A stretch of 48,297 nucleotides of DNA from CAYYNQ01 sp964473105 (GTDB lineage Bacteria; Sumerlaeota; Sumerlaeia; MVZB01): NCBI GenBank assembly GCA_964473105.1, contig CAYYNQ010000071.1, positions 1 through 48,297 on the forward strand, written 5' to 3'. Under the pieces are notes generated by a model that saw nothing but the letters and a program-made list of their open reading frames with translations, made no database searches and was not told the origin of the DNA. Of the stretch, positions 16,559 through 24,182 are shown piece after piece; the first letter of the stretch is position 1; each line of letters opens with the position of its first letter. A program made the position numbers and the translations under genes.

Positions 16559-17101
16559 TTGATACGTATTACAAAACTTACAGATTATGGGATTCTCCTG
16601 CTCACCCGGATGGCCGGGGATTATGCACCCGGCCGGACGCATAATGCCCGTGACTTGGCCGGGGATATTCAGGTTCCGCTGCCGATGGTAAGCAAGACGC
16701 TCAAGGCCTTGGTCAGGGGCGGGTTGCTCGAATCACAACGTGGGATCCATGGGGGTTATTATCTTGTGACCGATCCGGAGTCGATCACAATCCTGGAAAT
16801 CATCAGGGCGCTTGAAGGCGAAATTGCGCTGACCGAATGTGTCGACGGGGCCACACCTCAGTGCTGTATCGAGTCGAGTTGCAATACCCGGGAGCACTGG
16901 CATCGGATCAGCGCGGTCGTGCGCGATGCCTTGGGCGGGATCACACTGAAAGACATGACAGGGGAGGGTCTCGCCTCTAGCTGCCACGGGCAGGCCCGTT
17001 CAACAGAACCCTGCGGGTGTAGGGTTTCGTCCGCCGAGACACTGTCCCGGACGGTTATTTCCGAAATTTCGCCCGAGAAGCAGAAATCATCAAGTGCCTG
17101 A
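16559..17101 (+). CDS. Rrf2-family regulator of the SUF operon (SufR/IscR-like)
   Basis: 180-residue winged-helix regulator. The helix-turn-helix region is RDLAGDIQVPLPMVSKTLKALVRGG (about 31-55), followed by the wing RGIHGGYYLV. A cysteine cluster C94, C102, C103 and C108 matches the Fe-S ligand region of IscR-like proteins, so it probably senses cluster status and represses or activates sufBCDSUT. The N-terminus MIRITKLTDYG aligns with that of SufR/Rrf2 proteins and sets the start at a TTG codon; no in-frame ATG exists nearby. The C-terminal tail (about 125-180) is longer than usual and has two more cysteines (C141, C152). SufB starts 16 bases after the stop. Confidence 0.88.
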   Translation: MIRITKLTDYGILLLTRMAGDYAPGRTHNARDLAGDIQVPLPMVSKTLKALVRGGLLESQRGIHGGYYLVTDPESITILEIIRALEGEIALTECVDGATPQCCIESSCNTREHWHRISAVVRDALGGITLKDMTGEGLASSCHGQARSTEPCGCRVSSAETLSRTVISEISPEKQKSSSA

Positions 17102-17116
17102 CAGGAGACCAATCGA

Positions 17117-18583
17117 ATGACATCAACCGAGACCATCGAGAAACTGGCCACCCGTGATTATAAATACGGCTGGGTGACCGATATTGAGGCTGACAGCTTC
17201 CCGCCGGGTTTGAACGAGGATGTAATTCGTGCCCTGTCGGACCGGAAAAAAGAGCCAGAGTGGCTGACCGAGTGGAGACTGAGGGCATATCGGCACTGGA
17301 GGACGATGCCCGAGCCTGAGTGGCCCAACGTGAACTACCGCAAACCGGATTTTCAGGCGATCAGTTACTATTCAGCAACCAAGAAGAAGGGGGCCAGCCC
17401 GAAGAGCTTGGACGAGGTTGACCCCACACTACTTGAGACTTATGAGAAACTGGGCATCCCGTTGAGTGAACAGAAGATCCTCGCAGGGGTCGAGGAAGGA
17501 ACACCATCGGTCGCGGTTGACGCCGTGTTCGACAGCGTCTCTGTCGCGACAACTTTCCAGTCCAAGCTCGAGGAGATGGGCGTTATCTTCTGTTCCTTTT
17601 CCGAGGCCGTACATAATCACCCTGATCTGGTCAGGGAATATCTCGGAAGTGTGGTGCCGCCGGCAGATAATTTCTATGCGGCTCTAAATTCAGCCGTCTT
17701 CAGCGATGGGTCGTTCTGCTTTATTCCAAAGGGCGTCCACTGTCCCATGGAACTCTCGACCTACTTTCGAATCAATGCCGCCAATACGGGCCAGTTTGAG
17801 CGTACGCTGATCATTGCCGAGGAGGGGGCCAGGGTGAGTTATCTTGAGGGATGCACCGCCCCGATGCGGGATGAAAATCAGTTGCATGCTGCAGTTGTGG
17901 AACTCGTTGCGCTTGAGGATGCGACCATCAAATATTCGACCGTGCAGAACTGGTACCCCGGCGATGAGGAGGGTCGTGGTGGGATCTTCAACTTCGTCAC
18001 CAAGCGGGGGGCTTGCAGGGGAGACAACTCCAAGATCTCCTGGACCCAGGTGGAAACAGGATCGGCCATCACATGGAAATACCCGAGCGTGATGCTGCTC
18101 GGTGACAATTCTGTCGGTGAGTTTTACTCGGTTGCAATGACGAATAATATGCAGCAGGCTGACACGGGGACCAAGATGGTCCATGTCGGCCGTGACACGC
18201 GAAGTACCATCATCAGCAAGGGAATCTCAGCCGGACGCAGCCAGAACACATACCGTGGCTTGGTCCAGGTCAACCGCCGGGCGAAAAACGCCCGGAACTA
18301 TTCACAGTGTGACTCGATGCTGATTGGTGACCGTAGTGGCGCCCATACGTTCCCCTACATTGATGTTCGGAATACCAGCGGGCAGGTGGAACATGAGGCC
18401 TCCACCTCGAAAATAGGTGAAGACCAGATCTTTTACTGCAATCAGCGGGGTATTACGACCGAGGATGCTGTCTCGATGATCGTCAACGGCTTCTGCAAGG
18501 AGGTTTTTGCGGAATTGCCCATGGAATTTGCAGTTGAGGCACAAAAACTGCTCAGTATCAGTTTGGAGGGTAGTGTGGGCTGA
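17117..18583 (+). CDS. sufB: Fe-S cluster assembly scaffold SufB
   Basis: Core scaffold of the SufBC2D complex, on which iron-sulfur clusters are assembled in the cytoplasm. 488 residues, the usual size. Recognisable segments: AVHNHPDLVREYLGSVVPPADN, the beta-helix with RTLIIAEEGARVSYLEGCTAP, then YSQCDSMLIGDRSGAHTFPY, which carries the key cysteine equivalent to E. coli SufB Cys405, and QVEHEASTSKIGEDQ, with the glutamate also implicated in cluster formation. A CAGGAG ribosome site precedes ATG. It is the first structural gene after the regulator. Confidence 0.96.
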   Translation: MTSTETIEKLATRDYKYGWVTDIEADSFPPGLNEDVIRALSDRKKEPEWLTEWRLRAYRHWRTMPEPEWPNVNYRKPDFQAISYYSATKKKGASPKSLDEVDPTLLETYEKLGIPLSEQKILAGVEEGTPSVAVDAVFDSVSVATTFQSKLEEMGVIFCSFSEAVHNHPDLVREYLGSVVPPADNFYAALNSAVFSDGSFCFIPKGVHCPMELSTYFRINAANTGQFERTLIIAEEGARVSYLEGCTAPMRDENQLHAAVVELVALEDATIKYSTVQNWYPGDEEGRGGIFNFVTKRGACRGDNSKISWTQVETGSAITWKYPSVMLLGDNSVGEFYSVAMTNNMQQADTGTKMVHVGRDTRSTIISKGISAGRSQNTYRGLVQVNRRAKNARNYSQCDSMLIGDRSGAHTFPYIDVRNTSGQVEHEASTSKIGEDQIFYCNQRGITTEDAVSMIVNGFCKEVFAELPMEFAVEAQKLLSISLEGSVG

Positions 18584-18661
18584 ACCCCTGTTCTTCTGGC
18601 CGAACATGGTATAAACAACCTATCAATATCAGACAATTACCGATATGGAGATTATAACAAG

Positions 18662-19420
18662 ATGAATATGCTGGAGATCAGGGATTTACATGCAAGCGTG
18701 GGGGATCAGCCGATTCTCAAGGGGGTCAGCCTAACGATCCAGCCCGGTGAGGTTCATGCGATCATGGGTCCGAACGGTTCGGGGAAAAGTACGCTTTCCA
18801 ACGTGCTGGCGGGTCACGAGGCCTACGAGGTGACGCAGGGTGAAATGCTCTATTGCGGAAAGGAACTGAAGGGGCTTGAACCGGATGAGAGGGCGTGCGA
18901 GGGCATCTTCATGGCATTTCAATATCCGGTCGAGATACCGGGGGTTGCCAACACCTATTTTCTCAAGGCCGCCCTGAACTCGATACGTAAATATCGCGGT
19001 GATGAGGAACTGGATGCCATGGATTTTTTGGAGTTGGTCCGTGAAAAACTCAAGATGTTCCATATTCCCGAGGTCCTTCTCAACCGTTCGGTCAACGAAG
19101 GGTTCTCGGGTGGCGAGAAGAAACGCAACGAGATCTTCCAGATGGCCATTCTGGAACCGAAGGTCGCTATTCTCGACGAAACAGATTCGGGACTCGACAT
19201 CGATGCATTGAAGATCGTGGCCGATGGTGTGAACCAGTTGCGCAGCCCTGACCGTGGATTTATCGTGGTGACCCACTATCAGCGCCTACTTGAATATATC
19301 GAGCCGGACTTCGTGCATGTCCTCGTGGACGGACGTATTGTGAAGTCAGGCGGCAAGGAGCTTGCACTGGAACTGGAGAAGAAGGGGTATGCGTGGGTGG
19401 AGGAGCTCGTCAGCTCATAA
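18662..19420 (+). CDS. sufC: Fe-S assembly ATPase SufC
   Basis: ABC-type ATPase of the SufBC2D complex; ATP hydrolysis drives rearrangement of SufB-SufD during cluster assembly. 252 residues. Walker A GPNGSGKST, SufC-type Q-loop FMAFQYPVEIPGV, signature FSGGEKKRNEIFQMAILEP, Walker B AILDETDSGLDIDALK, switch VVTHYQRLLEYI. These versions of the motifs are specific to SufC. A second ATG two codons in is also possible as the start. Confidence 0.97.
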   Translation: MNMLEIRDLHASVGDQPILKGVSLTIQPGEVHAIMGPNGSGKSTLSNVLAGHEAYEVTQGEMLYCGKELKGLEPDERACEGIFMAFQYPVEIPGVANTYFLKAALNSIRKYRGDEELDAMDFLELVREKLKMFHIPEVLLNRSVNEGFSGGEKKRNEIFQMAILEPKVAILDETDSGLDIDALKIVADGVNQLRSPDRGFIVVTHYQRLLEYIEPDFVHVLVDGRIVKSGGKELALELEKKGYAWVEELVSS

Positions 19421-19477
19421 ACCTGACGGAAGCTCCGCTGATGATAATATGGAGAGCAGGGGAGAAAACGAACGAAC

Positions 19478-20833
19478 ATGTCTGAATGCATCCAGGACCT
19501 GACCGGGAAAGAGCTGTTTCTCAGGGAATATGAAAATCTGGCCCCTTCTCCTGAATTTGGAAAAATTCGAGGGGAGGCAATCGAGTCATTTCGGCAGGCG
19601 GGATTTCCCCACCCTAGAATGGAGGCATGGAGACAGACCAGTTTGTCCTCACTTCTTGAAATCCCATTCCAGGCTGCGGCCGGGTTCGAGGCGGGATCTG
19701 CCGTGGCATCGCAGCTTGCCGATTCCGTCAGCTTCAGTGAGCTTGGTGGGGAGCGTCTTGTCTTTGTAAACGGTTTCTACGATGAACGACTTTCGAGCAT
19801 ATCGAGGCTGCCGGGCGGGGTCGAGGTCGTGGGGTTCAGCCGGGTATCGGGGGCGAACCGTGAACTCCTGGGCCGACATGTCGGCAAGGCTGTGCCGCTC
19901 GACGACCCGGATCATGCGCCCGCCATGTTGAATACCGCCTTTCTCAATGAAGGTGCGCTGGTCGTGATTCCGGATGACGTTGTCTTGGAATCACCACTGC
20001 AGCTCATTCACATTACCACCACATCAGAGCTTCCGATTTTCACGCATTCCCGGAACCTGATCATCGCGGGCGCTCGTTCGAAAGCGACGGTGATCGAGAC
20101 ATACGTCGGTTCACCCGGCGCAGTCTATTTCACCAATGCGTTGATGGAGGCTGACATTGGTGAGGGAGCCGAGATCGATCATTATCGGATCCAGCAGGAA
20201 AGCAGCCGGGCATTTCATATCACGAGTCAGTATGTCAACCAGTCGGAGAAGAGTAATTTTTCCGATCACACCATCACTTTGGGAGCGCAGTTGTCACGCA
20301 ACAACATTGTTCATGTCCTCAATGGCGAGTATATCCACAGCACAATGAACGGGTTATACCTGATCGGGGGGGACCAGCATACGGATACCAGCACGAAACT
20401 GGATCATGCAAAGCCGAACTGCACAAGCCTCGAGTTGTTCAAGGGGATCCTTGATGACCGGGCACGGGCTGTGTTCACCGGGAAGATACTGGTAAGGGAG
20501 GATGCGCAAAAGACCGATGCGGTGCAGGCCAATCGGGCATTGTTGCTCTCGGACCAGGCCCAGGCGAATTCACAGCCACAACTGGAGATCTTCGCGGATG
20601 ATGTCCGTTGTACACACGGTGCCACGATTGGCCAGCTTGACGAGAAACAAAAATTCTACCTGATGGCCCGCGGGATTCCGGAGCAGCAGGCCATGGGGAT
20701 GCTGACCTATGCTTTTGCAAACGAGATCATCGAGCACATCCGGATCGACCCGCTGCGCGACCGGCTCGAGCAGATTTTGGCAAACCTTTTCCGCACTGAT
20801 GAGGACTGGGGCCTGAAAACCAGAGAAGCATGA
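19478..20833 (+). CDS. sufD: Fe-S assembly protein SufD
   Basis: SufB paralogue forming the SufBC2D complex, thought to help in iron acquisition. 451 residues. The N-terminal helical domain contains FPHPRMEAWRQTSLSSL, typical of SufD. The beta-helix core follows, then NCTSLELFKGILDDRARAVF, the cluster-site stretch DVRCTHGATIGQLDEKQKFY (with the conserved Cys-Thr-His) and RGIPEQQAMGMLTYAFANEI. It is separated from sufC by 57 bases and is part of the same operon. Confidence 0.95.
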   Translation: MSECIQDLTGKELFLREYENLAPSPEFGKIRGEAIESFRQAGFPHPRMEAWRQTSLSSLLEIPFQAAAGFEAGSAVASQLADSVSFSELGGERLVFVNGFYDERLSSISRLPGGVEVVGFSRVSGANRELLGRHVGKAVPLDDPDHAPAMLNTAFLNEGALVVIPDDVVLESPLQLIHITTTSELPIFTHSRNLIIAGARSKATVIETYVGSPGAVYFTNALMEADIGEGAEIDHYRIQQESSRAFHITSQYVNQSEKSNFSDHTITLGAQLSRNNIVHVLNGEYIHSTMNGLYLIGGDQHTDTSTKLDHAKPNCTSLELFKGILDDRARAVFTGKILVREDAQKTDAVQANRALLLSDQAQANSQPQLEIFADDVRCTHGATIGQLDEKQKFYLMARGIPEQQAMGMLTYAFANEIIEHIRIDPLRDRLEQILANLFRTDEDWGLKTREA

Positions 20834-20863
20834 AAGTTTTGATGACATGAGTGAGCAGGACAA

Positions 20864-22141
20864 GTGAATACCGTTGCCGAGACAGCCAGGTCATCGATTC
20901 CGCCCGCGAGTGGAGCGAAGCTGGATGTACAGGCTGTCCGGTGTGATTTTCCCATCCTCTCCAGGACATTAAACGGCCATCCCCTTGTCTACCTTGACAA
21001 CGCGGCCAGTACCCAGCGTCCGAACCCGGTGATCGATGCAATTGGGTGCCTCTACCGTGAAAATTATGCGAATATACACCGTGGGGTGCATGCGCTGAGT
21101 CAGATCTCAACACGGCTCTACGAGGAATCCCGTGAAAAGGTCCGTGCGTTTCTGAATGCATCCGCACGGCAGGAAATTATATTCACCCGAGGCACGACCG
21201 AGTCCATCAATCTGGTCGCCCAAAGTTGGGGCCGGGCAAACCTGTCAGCCGATGATGAAATAATCATCTCGCACATGGAACACCATTCGAATATCGTTCC
21301 CTGGCAGATTCTTTGCGAACAGACCGGTGCGAAGCTACATGTTTTGCCCATCACGGATCATGGCACGCTTGTGATGGAAGAACTGGACCGGATGATTAAC
21401 GCCCGGACCCGACTGATCAGCCTGGTTCATGTCTCCAATGCACTGGGAACGATCAATCCCGTCAAGGCCGTCATCGAGAAGGCTCATCATCTTGGGATAC
21501 GTGTTTTGATTGATGGCGCACAGGCTGTTGCACATATGCCGGTTGATGTCGAAGACCTGGACTGTGATTTCTACTGTTTTTCAGGTCATAAAATCTTCGG
21601 GCCGACCGGGATCGGGGTGCTTTATGGCAAGGCAGATATCCTGGAATCGATGCCGCCCTGGCAGGGTGGGGGGGACATGATCAGTTCCGTGACCTTTGAG
21701 AAGACGACATATAATGAGTTACCATACCGCTTTGAGGCGGGGACGCCCAACATTGCCGGAGTGGTGGGACTGGGCACGGCACTGGATTATGTCAACCGTA
21801 TCGGGCTTGAATCGATCATGCATTACGAGTTGGAGCTGCTGTCTGATTTCATCACGAAACTGAAACGGGTCGAGGGGGTTCGGTTGGTGGGGAGTGCCCC
21901 CTGCAGGGCAGGTGTCGTCTCGTTTGTATTTGGGGAGTTCCATCCTCATGATGTGGGGACAATCCTGGATCAGGAGGGCATCGCAGTCAGGACGGGTCAC
22001 CACTGCGCCCAGCCGGTGATGGACCGCTTCGGTTTGCCGGCGACGATTCGTGCCTCCATTTCTTTTTACAATACGGTCGAGGAATGTGATGTATTGATAT
22101 CGGGTCTAACCCGGGTGAGGGAATATCTGGGACAGGATTGA
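20864..22141 (+). CDS. sufS: Cysteine desulfurase SufS
   Basis: Group II PLP cysteine desulfurase that takes sulfur from cysteine as a persulfide and hands it to SufU. 425 residues. N-terminal VYLDNAASTQRPNPVIDAI, PLP region FTRGTTESINLVAQSWG, PLP lysine in CFSGHKIFGPTGIGVLYG, active-site cysteine in VRTGHHCAQPVMDRFGLPAT. The start is a GTG preceded by AGCAGGA; no in-frame ATG lies nearby. The 20-residue N-terminal extension is a little longer than usual. Confidence 0.96.
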   Translation: MNTVAETARSSIPPASGAKLDVQAVRCDFPILSRTLNGHPLVYLDNAASTQRPNPVIDAIGCLYRENYANIHRGVHALSQISTRLYEESREKVRAFLNASARQEIIFTRGTTESINLVAQSWGRANLSADDEIIISHMEHHSNIVPWQILCEQTGAKLHVLPITDHGTLVMEELDRMINARTRLISLVHVSNALGTINPVKAVIEKAHHLGIRVLIDGAQAVAHMPVDVEDLDCDFYCFSGHKIFGPTGIGVLYGKADILESMPPWQGGGDMISSVTFEKTTYNELPYRFEAGTPNIAGVVGLGTALDYVNRIGLESIMHYELELLSDFITKLKRVEGVRLVGSAPCRAGVVSFVFGEFHPHDVGTILDQEGIAVRTGHHCAQPVMDRFGLPATIRASISFYNTVEECDVLISGLTRVREYLGQD

Positions 22142-22151
22142 CAGATTATTG

Positions 22152-22613
22152 ATGGACTTACGTGAATTATACCAGCAGGTCATACTGGATCATAACCGGA
22201 ACCCGCGCAACTTTCGGGAGGTGGAACCCTGTGACTGTTCGGCGGATGGGGAGAACCCGTTGTGCGGTGACAAGATAACCATATTCCTGTCAATGGACAG
22301 GGACACAGTGAAGGATATCGCGTTCCAGGGCGCGGGTTGTGCAATCTGCATGGCCTCGGCTTCGATGATGACCGAGCGCCTGCGTGGTTGTGAGAGGACG
22401 GAGGCCGAGGCGATTTTCGAGGAATTCCATACCCTTGTGACGGGTGTTGAGGAGCTGGACAACAGGAAAAACCGGACCGATTCAATCCTGGAAAAGCTCG
22501 AGGTCTTTTCAGGGGTGAGGGAATTCCCCGTTCGAGTCAAGTGTGCAAGCCTCCCTTGGCATACGTTCAAGGCAGCTCTGGACAACAGCAGTAAAAAGGT
22601 GACTACCGAATGA
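22152..22613 (+). CDS. sufU: Sulfur-transfer protein SufU
   Basis: Zinc-bound IscU-like protein that accepts persulfide sulfur from SufS and passes it to SufBCD. 153 residues. Ligands: NPLCGDKI (C38, D40), GAGCAICMASASMM (C63) and VRVKCASLPWHTFKAAL (the third cysteine). The SufU-specific insert between the second and third cysteines is present (TLVTGVEELDNRKNR region). The N-terminus DLRELYQQVILDHNRNPRNF is typical. An upstream TTG in frame is less likely than this ATG. The stop overlaps the next start (ATGA). Confidence 0.95.
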   Translation: MDLRELYQQVILDHNRNPRNFREVEPCDCSADGENPLCGDKITIFLSMDRDTVKDIAFQGAGCAICMASASMMTERLRGCERTEAEAIFEEFHTLVTGVEELDNRKNRTDSILEKLEVFSGVREFPVRVKCASLPWHTFKAALDNSSKKVTTE

Positions 22614-23053
22614 TAAGTCCCGGTGAACCCGATGACAAATATCCGGTAAATGGAGCACAGGATGAGTCCGCCGGCGAATCGGAATCAGCCGGTTTGGATG
22701 GGAGTGCCACCCCGGGAATGCCCGTCCCCGGGGCTTCAGGGAAACAAGCCCCCCAACAGATCCATGATGAGATCATCCTGATGATGCGCACGGTCTATGA
22801 CCCGGAAATTCCCGTCAATATCTATGACCTGGGGCTGATCTACAATGTGGACGTCTCCGAGAATGGCCATGTGGACATTCAGATGACTTTAACCGCTCCG
22901 AATTGTCCGGCGGCGGAGGAACTCCCCGCCGAGGTGCAGAGGAAGGCACAGTCGGTGGACGGTGTCGTGGATGTCGATCTGGACCTTGTCTGGGAGCCGC
23001 CATGGACGAAGGATATGATGTCTGACGCCGCCCGTCTCGAGTTGGGGTTCTGA
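22610..23053 (+). CDS. sufT: SufT-like DUF59/MIP18-family protein
   Basis: Accessory factor for Fe-S cluster maturation. 147 residues; the DUF59 domain covers about 50-147, with VYDPEIPVNIYDLGLIYNVDV, then MTLTAPNCPAAEELPAEV with the conserved cysteine, and VDLVWEPPWTKDMMSDAARLEL. The first 45 residues are a Gly/Pro/Ser/Glu-rich linker with no visible motif. Its start overlaps the sufU stop by 4 bases, so it is translationally coupled and closes the operon; a hairpin follows 25 bases downstream. Confidence 0.9.
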   Translation: MISPGEPDDKYPVNGAQDESAGESESAGLDGSATPGMPVPGASGKQAPQQIHDEIILMMRTVYDPEIPVNIYDLGLIYNVDVSENGHVDIQMTLTAPNCPAAEELPAEVQRKAQSVDGVVDVDLDLVWEPPWTKDMMSDAARLELGF

Positions 23054-23077
23054 GTCTCGGTGGGTTTGCCCTCATGA

Positions 23078-23120
23078 TCGGAGCATGTTTCCTGAAAGCC
23101 ATGGGAACCACATGCTCCGA
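23078..23120 (+). terminator. Hairpin after the SUF operon
   Basis: TCGGAGCATGT (23078-23088) pairs perfectly with ACATGCTCCGA (23110-23120), 11 bp, and the 21-base loop can form a smaller stem (TTCC with GGAA). It stands 25 bases past the sufT stop. No T-tract follows, so termination by this element alone is uncertain; it could instead protect the mRNA 3' end. Confidence 0.45.
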
Positions 23121-23315
23121 GGTTGCTTGTATGATGGGTTATGTTTGAACGATTTCCCCTCCTGTTTTTCTGGATTGGCCGTGGTGGACTCCCGCTTTTA
23201 GCCCTAAAATAATTTTGGTATTTAACGGCGGGGTTGTTAATAATATTGGGCGTTGCCCAGCAACCCGGCCCCTTTCCCGGCCGGTTTCTAGCCTGGTTTC
23301 GCCTGGGATTCATTC

Positions 23316-24182
23316 ATGGTTCTCATTTCATTCTGCCATCTGGCCGATTGCAGATTGTTAGCCGTTCTGGTGATCAATATCATGGTATCAACCGGTTGTG
23401 TTCGTGGTCCGGGGGTTCCGTGTGAATTCTATACAACGCCGGAGGCCATGCTGATGGACACGGAGGCGACCCGTATGGAGGGCTACCGGCGGGTATTTCC
23501 CGAACTCCCCAAGGTTCATTTCGTGGGTAAACTTGTTGCACGGAACAAGGGATGGATCGGCAAGGAACATTTCCATTTTGCCCTGTTGGCCTCGGATGCT
23601 TCCCGACTGCGTCTCAGGGGTTATCGCCCACCCAATGTCAATATCTTTGACTTGACCGTCCTGGACGACCGGATGAGTGTCCTGCTGGAACAGACGGGTG
23701 GACTTTACCGCGGTCCGGTCTCCGAGGAAGGTTCCCCGTTCCGTGAGATTTTTGGCGTGGAACCCTGGGACTTGATCCCGATCCTGACCTTCGGCCAGCT
23801 TCTGCGTGCATCGAACCTGTCCCTGAAGGATGAGAACCTGGACGGGCTTGTATCTTATCAGCTGGACGGAAAAAGCGGGCTGCCTGAATCGGCTGTCTGG
23901 AAATGGGATCAGTCCAGAATCCATGTCGATTACCAGGGCTGGGATTATTTCACCGATGCCGCGCCCGACCGCTACCGGTCAGACCCGGAAACGCCCCGCA
24001 ATATTCATATGATGCCGTCCCGCCTAAAGATCACCAGTCCGGATATCCCGATCCAACTTAGGTTGAAGATCCTGGAATATCATTTCGGTTCACCGCTGAC
24101 CAGGGAGTCATTCATCATCTACAACCGGTATCCCCCGACCCACTATCGTCTGGATCAGCTTAAAGAGGCTATCAAACCCTAG
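23316..24182 (+). CDS. Lipoprotein with LolB/DUF4292-like fold
   Basis: 288 residues with a lipoprotein signal ending VSTGC (Cys28). The region about 70-140 repeats the strand pattern of LolA/LolB-like lipid carriers: HFVGKLVARNKGWIGKEHFHF, then ALLASDASRLRLRGYRPPN, NIFDLTVLDDRMSVLLEQTG and LYRGPVSEEG. Such proteins cradle lipid acyl chains. The C-terminal half has strand-rich LRLKILEYHFGSPLT. The stop abuts the start of the RND transporter gene (0-base gap), implying a joint role, probably lipid or lipoprotein trafficking to the outer membrane. The fold is read by pattern and not proven. The start is uncertain, as its ribosome site is weak. Confidence 0.65.
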   Translation: MVLISFCHLADCRLLAVLVINIMVSTGCVRGPGVPCEFYTTPEAMLMDTEATRMEGYRRVFPELPKVHFVGKLVARNKGWIGKEHFHFALLASDASRLRLRGYRPPNVNIFDLTVLDDRMSVLLEQTGGLYRGPVSEEGSPFREIFGVEPWDLIPILTFGQLLRASNLSLKDENLDGLVSYQLDGKSGLPESAVWKWDQSRIHVDYQGWDYFTDAAPDRYRSDPETPRNIHMMPSRLKITSPDIPIQLRLKILEYHFGSPLTRESFIIYNRYPPTHYRLDQLKEAIKP

